Assembly: GCF_946415235.1 (NCBI RefSeq) | Contig: NZ_CAMKRR010000017.1 | Coordinates: 1-43,416, forward strand | Direction of reading: 5' to 3' | Length of the DNA stretch: 43,416 bases | Origin: an uncultured Ruminococcus sp. | GTDB lineage: Bacteria > Bacillota > Clostridia > Oscillospirales > Ruminococcaceae | In this document: in pieces, positions 18,280 through 24,447 of the stretch | How the letters are laid out: each line of letters begins with the position of its first letter | How positions within the stretch are numbered: position 1 is the first letter of the stretch | The notes under the pieces: model-generated | The model's input: the letters and a program-made list of their open reading frames with translations, nothing else | Told to the model about the DNA's origin: nothing | Database searches by the model: none | Program-made: the position numbers and the translations under genes

Positions 18280-18423
18280 TAGCGGATTTCCTAAGTGCAA
18301 CAGTCATTATTTTCTGATATTTCACAGCGGAGAGCTGCTGATAACAAGCGGATATGCTCATCATAGGAGCATAAAAATAACGCAGTCGGCAAGTTGTCGG
18401 CTGTGTTCTGGGTTATAGAGGTG

Positions 18424-19233
18424 TTATATTATCTGCTCGCCGCTGTGCAGGGCTATGAGCTGTTCACCCATTATTTCTTTCATCAGCTCAAAGGCAGGGA
18501 TACCTGTGCAGTGACCGCTGTAAAAGACGGTATCGAGCTTGGAAAGTTCATTTGCCGTCTGAATGATGACCGACTTTTCTTCTTCGGTATGATCTCCGTC
18601 CTTTTTCATCATATGGAATCCTGTGATAACAAAGTCGGGAGCGTTCCCGAATATCTCCCTGTAGCGGTCGAGGATATTGAGGATACCGTTATGCGAACAG
18701 CCCGACAGCAGCCAGCGCCTGCCGTTCTGCGTTATTACAAGGCATTGCTCATGGGCGAAATCATCGGGAACTTGTACGCCATTATCCATACGTGACAGCT
18801 TGCGGTTGCCCTGCGGATAGCACCGTCTGCCGGTTATTCCGCTGAAGAGGAAAAGCTCATCGTCAAGCTGAACATCACCTTCAATAAGCCTGACGTTCGG
18901 CAGGTCGGGTATAGCCCTGTCGATACCGATATAGCGTTCGCCGTTGTAATGCGGCTCGGCAGCGGACTTCTGCATGAATATACGTGCATTGGGGTTCAGC
19001 CCGTAGAAGGGGAGTATACCTCCCGAATGGTCGTAGTGACCGTGACTAAGGATAACGGTATCAACTGCGGACAGGTCTATTCCGAGGACTTCCGCATTTT
19101 TTACGACTGCGTCGGTCTGCCCTGTATCAAGCAGAAGTTTATGCTTTTCGGTTTCGATGTAAAGAGAAAGTCCATGCTCGGCTATACAGCCTTCAAGTCC
19201 GCAGGTGTTCTCAACAAGTGTGATTATCTTCAT
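18424..19233 (-). CDS. MBL-fold metallohydrolase, copy 1
   Basis: A 269-residue metallo-beta-lactamase-fold protein of the COG1237 type. Zinc/iron ligand motifs: SHGHYDHSGG (near 63-72), GCSHNGI (near 177) and the C-terminal SGHCTG. Early residues MKIITLVENTCG and LLLDTGQTDAVVKNA are typical of this branch, whose natural substrate is poorly defined. Its ATG overlaps the stop codon of the upstream DUF134-NifX gene by one base (TGATG), so the two are translationally coupled. A diverged second copy lies at 40332-41300. Confidence 0.88.
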   Translation of the reverse strand: MKIITLVENTCGLEGCIAEHGLSLYIETEKHKLLLDTGQTDAVVKNAEVLGIDLSAVDTVILSHGHYDHSGGILPFYGLNPNARIFMQKSAAEPHYNGERYIGIDRAIPDLPNVRLIEGDVQLDDELFLFSGITGRRCYPQGNRKLSRMDNGVQVPDDFAHEQCLVITQNGRRWLLSGCSHNGILNILDRYREIFGNAPDFVITGFHMMKKDGDHTEEEKSVIIQTANELSKLDTVFYSGHCTGIPAFELMKEIMGEQLIALHSGEQII

Positions 19234-19946
19234 CAGTGCTTACCGCAGCCGTGGTCTCCACAGGAATGTCCCTCGCCGTGCTCGTGGTGGTGGTCACAGG
19301 TAGGATTCTCATTCTGAACAAGCGTCTGTGATAGGAAAGCTGCTACGGCTTCATCGGCACTGCCCATATTTCCTCCGTAGAGTGCGATGCCAGCCTCCTG
19401 CATAGCCATCTGTGCGCCTCCGCCGATACCTCCGCAGATCAGAACGTCAGCCTGTGCGTTTTTCAGAAATCCTGCAAGAGCACCGTGACCTGCACCGTTC
19501 GTGCCGACAACCTGTTCGCTGATTATCCTGCCGTCAGCAACGTCATAGAGCTTGAACTGCTCAGTTCTGCCGAAGTGCTGGAATATCTGTCCGTTTTCAT
19601 AGGTTACTGCAATTCTCATAATTGTGCTTCCTTTCTGAGTTATCTCCTCCGAGATAGTGTTATCAAGAGTATAATTTCCGCCCGAAATGACGATGCGTCT
19701 GCCCTCGACCAAAGCCTGAGCGAGTTTTTTTCTTGCGGAGTCATAGATCGCCGTGACGGTCGTTCTCGCCACGTTCATCTCCTGAGCGCATTTCTCCTGC
19801 GTCTTTGACTGATAATCTATAAGTCTTATCGTTTCAAACTCGTCAAGTGACATGATGACCGTATCATTCGCCTTATCCTGATCGGGAGCAAAGCTCCAGT
19901 AATCGGGATAGCAACATATACGTCGGGACTTCTGTGGTCTTGGCAT
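19233..19946 (-). CDS. DUF134 regulator fused to NifX-like domain, copy 1
   Basis: A 237-residue protein. Residues 1-100 are a DUF134 helix-turn-helix domain (MPRPQKSRRICCYPDYWSF, then the sigma-like helix QEKCAQEMNVARTTVTAIYD). Residues 110-215 are a NifX/NifB-C-like dinitrogenase iron-molybdenum cofactor-binding domain (MRIAVTYENGQIFQHFGRTE, then CGGIGGGAQMAM). The last 21 residues are rich in His and Cys (HHHEHGEGHSCGDHGC), a likely metal-binding tail. No nitrogenase genes are present; such proteins are common in non-diazotrophic anaerobes with unclear metal or cluster roles. The HTH and the twin operators in front of the gene suggest autoregulation. It overlaps the MBL gene by one base. 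Confidence 0.88.
   Translation of the reverse strand: MPRPQKSRRICCYPDYWSFAPDQDKANDTVIMSLDEFETIRLIDYQSKTQEKCAQEMNVARTTVTAIYDSARKKLAQALVEGRRIVISGGNYTLDNTISEEITQKGSTIMRIAVTYENGQIFQHFGRTEQFKLYDVADGRIISEQVVGTNGAGHGALAGFLKNAQADVLICGGIGGGAQMAMQEAGIALYGGNMGSADEAVAAFLSQTLVQNENPTCDHHHEHGEGHSCGDHGCGKH
19617..19634 (-). promoter_or_regulatory. Internal ribosome binding site and ATG for the NifX domain
   Basis: On the minus strand, AAAGGAAG (19634-19627) lies 7-9 nt before an in-frame ATG (19619-19617) that begins MRIAVTYENG, exactly at the start of the NifX-like domain. The same arrangement is kept in copy 2 at 41684-41701. A separate NifX-like protein may be made from the same gene. Confidence 0.55.
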
Positions 19947-19963
19947 ATCAGCATCTCCTTTCT

Positions 19964-20003
19964 GACATAAGTCAAGTATATCATATTTATCGACTTATGT
20001 CAA
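19964..20003 (-). promoter_or_regulatory. Promoter with two operators, DUF134-NifX copy 1
   Basis: On the minus strand, TTGACA (20003-19998), 17-bp spacer, TATACT (19980-19975). Palindromes of the GAC-TTAT-GTC type sit on the -35 box (19992-20001) and just downstream of the -10 box (19964-19973, as GACATAAGTC), 28 bp apart. The same pair and spacing occur at copy 2. Confidence 0.75.
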
Positions 20004-20023
20004 GTATCATCTCAATGTAAATG

Positions 20024-20052
20024 TTGACATCTTTCACTATATCTGCTATAAT
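20024..20052 (+). promoter_or_regulatory. Promoter of the HPP-like membrane protein gene
   Basis: TTGACA (20024-20029), 17-bp spacer, TATAAT (20047-20052) with TGC extended -10. It is divergent from the DUF134-NifX promoter, so the operators at 19964-20001 lie just upstream and could affect both. Confidence 0.82.
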
Positions 20053-20082
20053 TCTTTTTGATGAAAAAATGGAGTGTGTTAA

Positions 20083-21042
20083 ATGAAAAAGACATATATC
20101 CCGCTGCTTTGTACGATGCTGCTGATTGGCGGCATGGTCGGTGCAGCGGATGTTTTACGGAATAACGAAATCATATTCCCTGAGATCGCAGCCATTGCAA
20201 CAGGAGCGCTGCTGACTCCGAAACTTGCGTGGCGAACCGATCATCTGCACACATTTTGGGCTATCACGGTATGTGCGGCACTCGGACTTGGTATAGTGCT
20301 GTTTGTGCCTGCTGCATTATGGCTGCAAATGAGCATTGCATATCTGCTTGCGTCGCTGCTGTTCATGGCTTCGGGAACGAGCTTTGCACCTATGATCTCG
20401 GCAGCGGTACTGCCTGTACTGCTGCAGACAAGGTCAGTCGTTTACCTGATAGCTGCCTGCACACTGACCGCAGGAATTCTGTGTGTGCGTCGGATACTGG
20501 TCAGGAATGGAGTGCTGACTGATACTGAATTTGAAAAAATGCCGAAGCCCGACAAGGAAAGCATATTTCAGGCCGTGCTGCGCTGGCTTATTGCCGCTGC
20601 GGTGATCGTTGCAGCACTGCATCTCAATGTACGCTTTGCCGCAGCTCCGCCGCTTCTTGTAGCCTTTACTGAGTTCTGGAAGCCCGAAGCTGTTTCTCGG
20701 AAGCGTCCTGTGGCGGTCATAGCGCTGATAACTCTTTGTGCCGCAAGCGGTGCGGGGGTACGCTTTGCTTTTACCGAACGGCTGGCTGTTCCTGCCTGTG
20801 TATCGGCAGCTCTTACCATCGCCGCAGTTTACTTCATCATGAAGAAACTCGGACTTATGCTTCCGCCTGCTTCTGCGATCGCTATACTCGCTTTTCTGAT
20901 ACCGAAGGAGGCTCTGCTCATTTTTCCGGTACAGATCATGCTCGGAATTTCCGTATTTGTAGGTGCTTCGTATCTCTATCGTGAAAAGCCGTTAAGGAAA
21001 ATGGCTGTTTTCAGTGCGCTGTTCCAGCATTTGGTGAGATGA
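20083..21042 (+). CDS. Membrane protein, possibly HPP family
   Basis: A 319-residue integral membrane protein with two similar hydrophobic halves (about 8-155 and 165-305), roughly ten membrane segments in total. The C-terminal stretch LMLPPASAIAILAFLI resembles the HPP-type membrane motif, and an equivalent SGTSFAPMISAAVLPVL occurs in the first half. This suggests an internal duplication. Substrate and function are unknown. GGAG lies 9 nt before the ATG. It is divergent from the DUF134-NifX/MBL operon; the other copy of that operon is divergent from a chromate-type transporter pair instead, so a transport role linked to that module is plausible but unproven. Confidence 0.5.
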   Translation: MKKTYIPLLCTMLLIGGMVGAADVLRNNEIIFPEIAAIATGALLTPKLAWRTDHLHTFWAITVCAALGLGIVLFVPAALWLQMSIAYLLASLLFMASGTSFAPMISAAVLPVLLQTRSVVYLIAACTLTAGILCVRRILVRNGVLTDTEFEKMPKPDKESIFQAVLRWLIAAAVIVAALHLNVRFAAAPPLLVAFTEFWKPEAVSRKRPVAVIALITLCAASGAGVRFAFTERLAVPACVSAALTIAAVYFIMKKLGLMLPPASAIAILAFLIPKEALLIFPVQIMLGISVFVGASYLYREKPLRKMAVFSALFQHLVR

Positions 21043-21063
21043 ATATGAGGACTGCTATGGCAG

Positions 21064-21261
21064 TTGTATCATGGGCGCTCGGAAAGCGCTCCTGCAAACA
21101 AACGTGTAAATGCGGACTGCCAAAGGCAGCTCCTGCAATTGGCTAACGGTGAGCTTGATTTTGTTATTTCGGACGAGGACATGGAGCTTCTCGAAAACAC
21201 CGAGCATATCAAGGACTGCGGCGAAATCAGCTTTCTCCCTGTGTTCGGCGGAAAGTTTTAA
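21064..21261 (+). pseudogene. C-terminal remnant, probably aldo/keto reductase
   Basis: The frame ends with ELDFVISDEDMELLENTEHI and then FLPVFGGKF and a stop. This resembles the C-terminal tail of clostridial aldo/keto reductases (FDFELS-x-EDM pattern). The first 25 or so codons do not look like that family, and no N-terminal barrel is present. Identification is tentative. It is followed by other truncated redox-related genes. Confidence 0.4.
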
Positions 21262-21270
21262 GGTGCAGCT

Positions 21271-21429
21271 ATGAGCATCACAGTAAATATCTGCTACACA
21301 GGCGAAAACGGGAATGCCCGTAAATTCGCAGAGGAAATGATGCAAAGCGGTACAGTTGACAAGATACGCAGCGAGGAAGGTATTCCCGATAAGGATAAAA
21401 AATTTATTGTAAAACAGGAGGAAACAATC
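21271..21429 (+). pseudogene. Truncated ABM-type monooxygenase N-terminus
   Basis: ATG 21271 begins MSITVNICYTGENGNARKF, which resembles the start of a small antibiotic-biosynthesis-monooxygenase-like (ABM) protein. After about 40 codons the homology stops and the frame runs straight into the flavodoxin gene. The join (GIPDKDKKFIVKQEE) carries the flavodoxin ribosome binding site. An internal deletion is the simplest explanation. Confidence 0.5.
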
Positions 21430-21912
21430 ATGAGCAAAAAATTAGCAGCATATTTTTCAGCAAGCGGCGTGACCGCAGGGCTTGCAAAGAACCTCGCAGA
21501 AGCCGCAGGTGCAGATCTTTATGAGATACGTCCTGCTGTTCCGTACACAAATGCAGACCTTAACTGGCAGGACAAGAACAGCAGAAGCTCTGTTGAGATG
21601 AAGGACAAGTCCTTCCGTCCTGCGATCGCTGATACCAATGCGAATATCGCTGACTATGACACGATATTTGTCGGCTTCCCGATCTGGTGGTATGTTGCTC
21701 CGACTATCATCAATACCTTCCTTGAAGCTTATGATTTTTCGGGCAAGCCCATAGTTCTGTTTGCTACATCGGGCGGCAGCGGAATGGGCAACTCCGCAAA
21801 GGAATTGAAGCTAAGCGTTTCCGATACGGCAGTTATTAAGGAAGGCAAGCGTTTCGCTGCAAACACTACAGTCAGTGAGCTGAAAAAGTGGGTGGAGTCC
21901 CTCGGAGTATAA
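21430..21912 (+). CDS. Flavodoxin
   Basis: A 160-residue flavodoxin-fold protein that carries electrons on FMN. It begins MSKKLAAYFSASGVTAGLAK (phosphate-binding loop), followed by DLYEIRPAVPYTNADLNW, the YDTIFVGFPIWWYVAPTI block contacting the flavin, and VLFATSGGSGMG. The true start is ATG 21430 with AGGAGG eight bases upstream; the longer frame from 21271 includes a truncated unrelated gene. It looks intact, whereas its neighbours on both sides (reductase, monooxygenase, decarboxylase and cupin fragments) are broken. Confidence 0.88.
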   Translation: MSKKLAAYFSASGVTAGLAKNLAEAAGADLYEIRPAVPYTNADLNWQDKNSRSSVEMKDKSFRPAIADTNANIADYDTIFVGFPIWWYVAPTIINTFLEAYDFSGKPIVLFATSGGSGMGNSAKELKLSVSDTAVIKEGKRFAANTTVSELKKWVESLGV

Positions 21913-21924
21913 GGCGGTACTGCT

Positions 21925-22247
21925 ATGGCAGAAAAGAACGTACAGACCGCAGGCAGAGAGGCCCTCTGTGAGTTTGCTCCCGAATTTGATCATTACAACG
22001 ATGATATTCTTTTCTATCGGTGAACCTAACCCATAAGGTGACTACTTCGTTGGGCAGGGAAGCGAGAGAGCTTCACACGGGCGATATTGTGAATATCCCT
22101 GCGAATGTCAAGCAACGGCACGGTGCCGCACCCGATTCGTGGTTCTCTCACCTTGCGGTAGAGATCGAGGGCGAGGAGGGCAGCACGGAATGGTGTGAAG
22201 CTGTTTCGGACGAGGAATATAATACTGATATCAGGGCGGTTACATAA
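21925..22247 (+). pseudogene. Carboxymuconolactone decarboxylase/cupin remnant
   Basis: ATG 21925 starts MAEKNVQTAGREALCEFAPE and then FDHYNDDILF, the N-terminus of a carboxymuconolactone-decarboxylase-family protein, and stops at a TGA after 32 codons. In another frame from 22020 to 22247 the C-terminal half of a cupin follows (LHTGDIVNIPANVKQRHGAA, then WFSHLAVEIEG). These proteins are often adjacent or fused in clostridia. A deletion has apparently joined the start of one to the end of the other out of frame. Confidence 0.7.
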
Positions 22248-22319
22248 TCAGCAAGGACGAAATTATAGATTACCTCATTGAGTATTGTGATGACGAGCCG
22301 CCTTCTGAGGTCATAGTGT

Positions 22320-22496
22320 GCCAAAGCTCTTGATTTGATACCGGAATTGCTTAAAGTATGCGACATCTGCCACATTTATGATTATTCAGATGTGCCATTC
22401 CGCATATTCAAGAAGCGTAAAGATGTGTATTGCCATTGGAAAAATAGTTTCCGGAATAAGGAACAGATATCGAATTTGACTAAAATTAAACTATAA
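22320..22496 (+). pseudogene. C-terminal remnant of a zeta-toxin-like kinase
   Basis: Fifty-eight codons (ALDLIPELLKVCDICHIYDY, then PFRIFKKRKD) resemble the last third of the intact zeta-like toxin at 39511-40065 (IKQIIELCDILHVYDN, then PVRIIRKHK). No Walker A motif or start is present. The same terminator type and the same antisense remnant follow both genes. The segment 22248-22319 is an unidentified open stretch (ISKDEIIDYLIEYCDDE). Confidence 0.65.
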
Positions 22497-22499
22497 TTC

Positions 22500-22527
22500 A
22501 AACGCTCAGGGAATATCCTGAGCGTTT
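22500..22527. terminator. Bidirectional terminator-like hairpin
   Basis: AAACGCTCAGG/CCTGAGCGTTT, an 11-bp stem with a 6-nt loop, followed by TTTGTTATTTT on the plus strand. Nearly the same hairpin follows the intact zeta gene (40077-40102). Confidence 0.8.
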
Positions 22528-22580
22528 GTTATTTTATCTTGGTCGCTAACTTGGTCGGTCGACCGACCGACATTTTCCAT
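22506..22580 (-). pseudogene. Remnant of a DQ-repeat protein (Fic/RecG-like), copy 1
   Basis: A 24-codon minus-strand frame, MENVGRSTDQVSDQDKITNA plus four residues. The corresponding copy at 40082-40240 is continuous with a Fic-like N-terminus. The STDQVSDQ repeats are typical of linkers in Fic and RecG-like bacterial proteins. The repeats create the conspicuous 16-bp palindrome GGTCGGTCGACCGACC (22553-22568). Confidence 0.5.
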
Positions 22581-22669
22581 ATCCTGCAATGTTGAATAAA
22601 TAGCGCTGAATGAAAGGACTTATATCTATGATTGATGTGTTGTACAGCGCAGCAGCACAGCGTTTCTGT

Positions 22670-23125
22670 TCAGTAATTCAGTTTATCAGGCGTGTATCCG
22701 TTAAGCACCGTGAGCATATCCCTTGCGACTGCCTTTGCGCCGTCAAGGTCGTGGAGGAGATAATTCCCGCACTCCTTACGCTCGGAACCGGGGATCTTCC
22801 CGCTGAAATCAGCTGCAAAACGAAAGCTGTCCTGTACGAGCTTTATCGCCTGCTCGTATGTGACATTGTCCCTGAGGATAAGATAAAAGCCTGTCAGGCA
22901 GCCCATAGGTCCCACATATATAACGCTGTCCGAGTATTCGCTGTTTCGTGCGTAGGTAGCAAATAAATGCTCGAAGGTATGCAGTGCGCCGTTTGTGAGA
23001 TAGTCGCCGCCGTTTGGCTTCTTCATGCGTATATCGTAGGTAACTGCATCGCCGTCGATACGGGAGATATACATTCCCTTTTCCAGCTTGTCGTGATCGA
23101 CTGTAAAGCTTGCAATAGTCTTCAT
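22670..23125 (-). CDS. luxS: S-ribosylhomocysteine lyase
   Basis: A 151-residue metalloenzyme that cleaves S-ribosylhomocysteine to homocysteine and the autoinducer-2 precursor DPD. The metal ligands HTFEH and the Cys in KECGNY are present, as is the catalytic Cys in GPMGCLTGFY. Length is normal for the family. The gene starts 4 nt after the stop of the upstream aminotransferase, and its ribosome binding site (TAAGGAG) includes that stop, so the two form an operon. Homocysteine produced here could feed the cysK/metB-type transsulfuration genes at 30-32 kb. Confidence 0.97.
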   Translation of the reverse strand: MKTIASFTVDHDKLEKGMYISRIDGDAVTYDIRMKKPNGGDYLTNGALHTFEHLFATYARNSEYSDSVIYVGPMGCLTGFYLILRDNVTYEQAIKLVQDSFRFAADFSGKIPGSERKECGNYLLHDLDGAKAVARDMLTVLNGYTPDKLNY

Positions 23126-23129
23126 ATAA

Positions 23130-24296
23130 TCACTCCTTAGGCATTTTCTTTCTTATATCGTTAAGGCGCTCAAGCGCATTTTCAAGTGTCTCGTTCTTCT
23201 TTGCATAGTGGAATCTTATATAGCGGTTTTCGGGCTCTTTGAAGAAGCTCGAACCCGGAACGGCTCCTACTCCCACGTATTCAGCAAGCTTTTCGCAGAA
23301 CACAAGGTCGCTGCTGTAGCCGAATTCGGAGATATCAAGAAGTATGTAGTAAGCTCCCTGAGGAACGGTATGCTGCAAGCCTATACGGTCAAGACCATTG
23401 AGGAATAGGCCGCGCTTCTCCGTATACTTGTCCTGTAACCACTTGTAGTAATCGTCGCCGAAGCGAAGTCCCGTAACAGCAGCCTCCTGCAATGGTGCAG
23501 CAGCTCCGACAGTAAGAAAATCGTGGACTTTTTTCACGGTGTCGATGATATTCGGCGGAGCGATAACATACCCCAGTCGCCAGCCTGTGATAGAGTAGGT
23601 CTTTGAAAGGGACGAGCATGATATAGTTCTCTCCCACATATCGGGAAGCGAAGCAAAATAAACGTGCTTTTGGGGAGCATAAACGATGTGCTCATAGACT
23701 TCGTCGGTGATAACGAAGGTATCGTACTTCTTTGCAAGGTCTGCTATTATCTGAAGTTCTTCAAGAGTGAACACCTTTCCGCAGGGGTTTGACGGATTAC
23801 ATAATATAAGTGCCTTAGGGTGCTGTTTGAAGGCAGCTTCAAGAACATTCGCATCGAAGCTGAACTCGGGCGGGATAAGCGGAACGTAAATAGGCTCAGC
23901 TCCCGAGAGTATGGTATCCGCGCCGTAATTCTCATAGAACGGCGAGAACACAATGACCTTGTCTCCCGGATTGGTAACGGACATCATCGCTGCCATCATA
24001 GCCTCCGTGCTTCCGCAGGTGACAACTATCTCCCCGTTGGGATCAATGCTTCTGCCCATGAGACGGGACTGCTTCTCCGCAAGCGCTTCACGGAAGTTCT
24101 GTGCACCCCATGTTATGGAGTACTGATGGAAGTCCTCACGGGTGACTTCCGCAAGGCGGTCGAGTATCTCTCTCGGCGGCTCGAAGTCGGGAAATCCCTG
24201 CGAGAGATTTACTGCGCCGTATTTATTTGAAATTCTCGTCATACGCCTTATGACGGAATCGGTAAAGGTGGCTGTTCGGTTTGAAAGCTGTGGCAT
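23130..24296 (-). CDS. PLP-dependent aminotransferase, class I/II
   Basis: A 388-residue fold-type I aminotransferase of the aspartate/kynurenine aminotransferase-like group. Motifs: NLSQGFPDFEPP, LCNPSNPCGKVF, TDEVYEHIVY and the PLP-lysine site SSLSKTYSITGWRLGY; the C-terminal RFHYAK carries the carboxylate-binding Arg. It is coupled to luxS, so a role in the methionine cycle (for example transamination of ketomethylthiobutyrate) is plausible; broad amino-acid specificity is equally possible. The start is ATG 24296 with AAGGAGGA five bases upstream; a longer frame reaching 24335 would read through a repeat hairpin. Confidence 0.88.
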   Translation of the reverse strand: MPQLSNRTATFTDSVIRRMTRISNKYGAVNLSQGFPDFEPPREILDRLAEVTREDFHQYSITWGAQNFREALAEKQSRLMGRSIDPNGEIVVTCGSTEAMMAAMMSVTNPGDKVIVFSPFYENYGADTILSGAEPIYVPLIPPEFSFDANVLEAAFKQHPKALILCNPSNPCGKVFTLEELQIIADLAKKYDTFVITDEVYEHIVYAPQKHVYFASLPDMWERTISCSSLSKTYSITGWRLGYVIAPPNIIDTVKKVHDFLTVGAAAPLQEAAVTGLRFGDDYYKWLQDKYTEKRGLFLNGLDRIGLQHTVPQGAYYILLDISEFGYSSDLVFCEKLAEYVGVGAVPGSSFFKEPENRYIRFHYAKKNETLENALERLNDIRKKMPKE

Positions 24297-24315
24297 AATT
24301 TCCTCCTTAAATAAA

Positions 24316-24335
24316 ATGGGCGGATAACCGCCCAT
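24316..24335. repeat. Short palindromic element, GGGC...GCCC family
   Basis: ATGGGCGG-ATAA-CCGCCCAT, a perfect 8-bp inverted repeat just upstream of the aminotransferase ribosome binding site, so it falls in that gene's leader. It lacks the CTAC tail seen in most other members. Confidence 0.6.
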
Positions 24336-24338
24336 TCA

Positions 24339-24430
24339 AATTCATAATTAAGAATTCATAATTCATAATTGCGGGATCGCCTGCGGCGATGATATTTAAT
24401 TATGCATTATGCATTATGAATTATGCATTG
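24339..24430. repeat. AT-rich inverted repeat element
   Basis: The left half holds AATTCATAATTAAGAATTCA and a further CATAATT. The right half holds AATTATGCATTATGCATTAT and GAATTATGCATT. Between them is CGGGATCGCCTGCGGCGATG. The halves are largely complementary. A similar AT-rich series (TTACGCATTACGAATTATGC) occurs at 32288-32321. It looks like a small non-coding palindromic repeat or MITE-like element. Confidence 0.55.
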
Positions 24431-24447
24431 ATATTATTATATCATCA

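Larger units (their letters stand above)
18433..20008. repeat. 1576-bp duplicated module, copy 1
   Basis: This stretch aligns without net gaps to 40500-42075 (constant offset 22067), covering the MBL gene, the DUF134-NifX gene and their promoter with operators. Most of it is diverged, but 19172-19487 is identical to 41239-41554 (316 bp). Flanking sequences are unrelated. Confidence 0.9.

Noticed and set aside
22553-22568. 16-bp palindrome GGTCGGTCGACCGACC as an attachment site or operator
   Set aside because: It is explained by a minus-strand coding remnant with STDQ repeats, and the related copy at 40143-40158 is not palindromic to the same degree.
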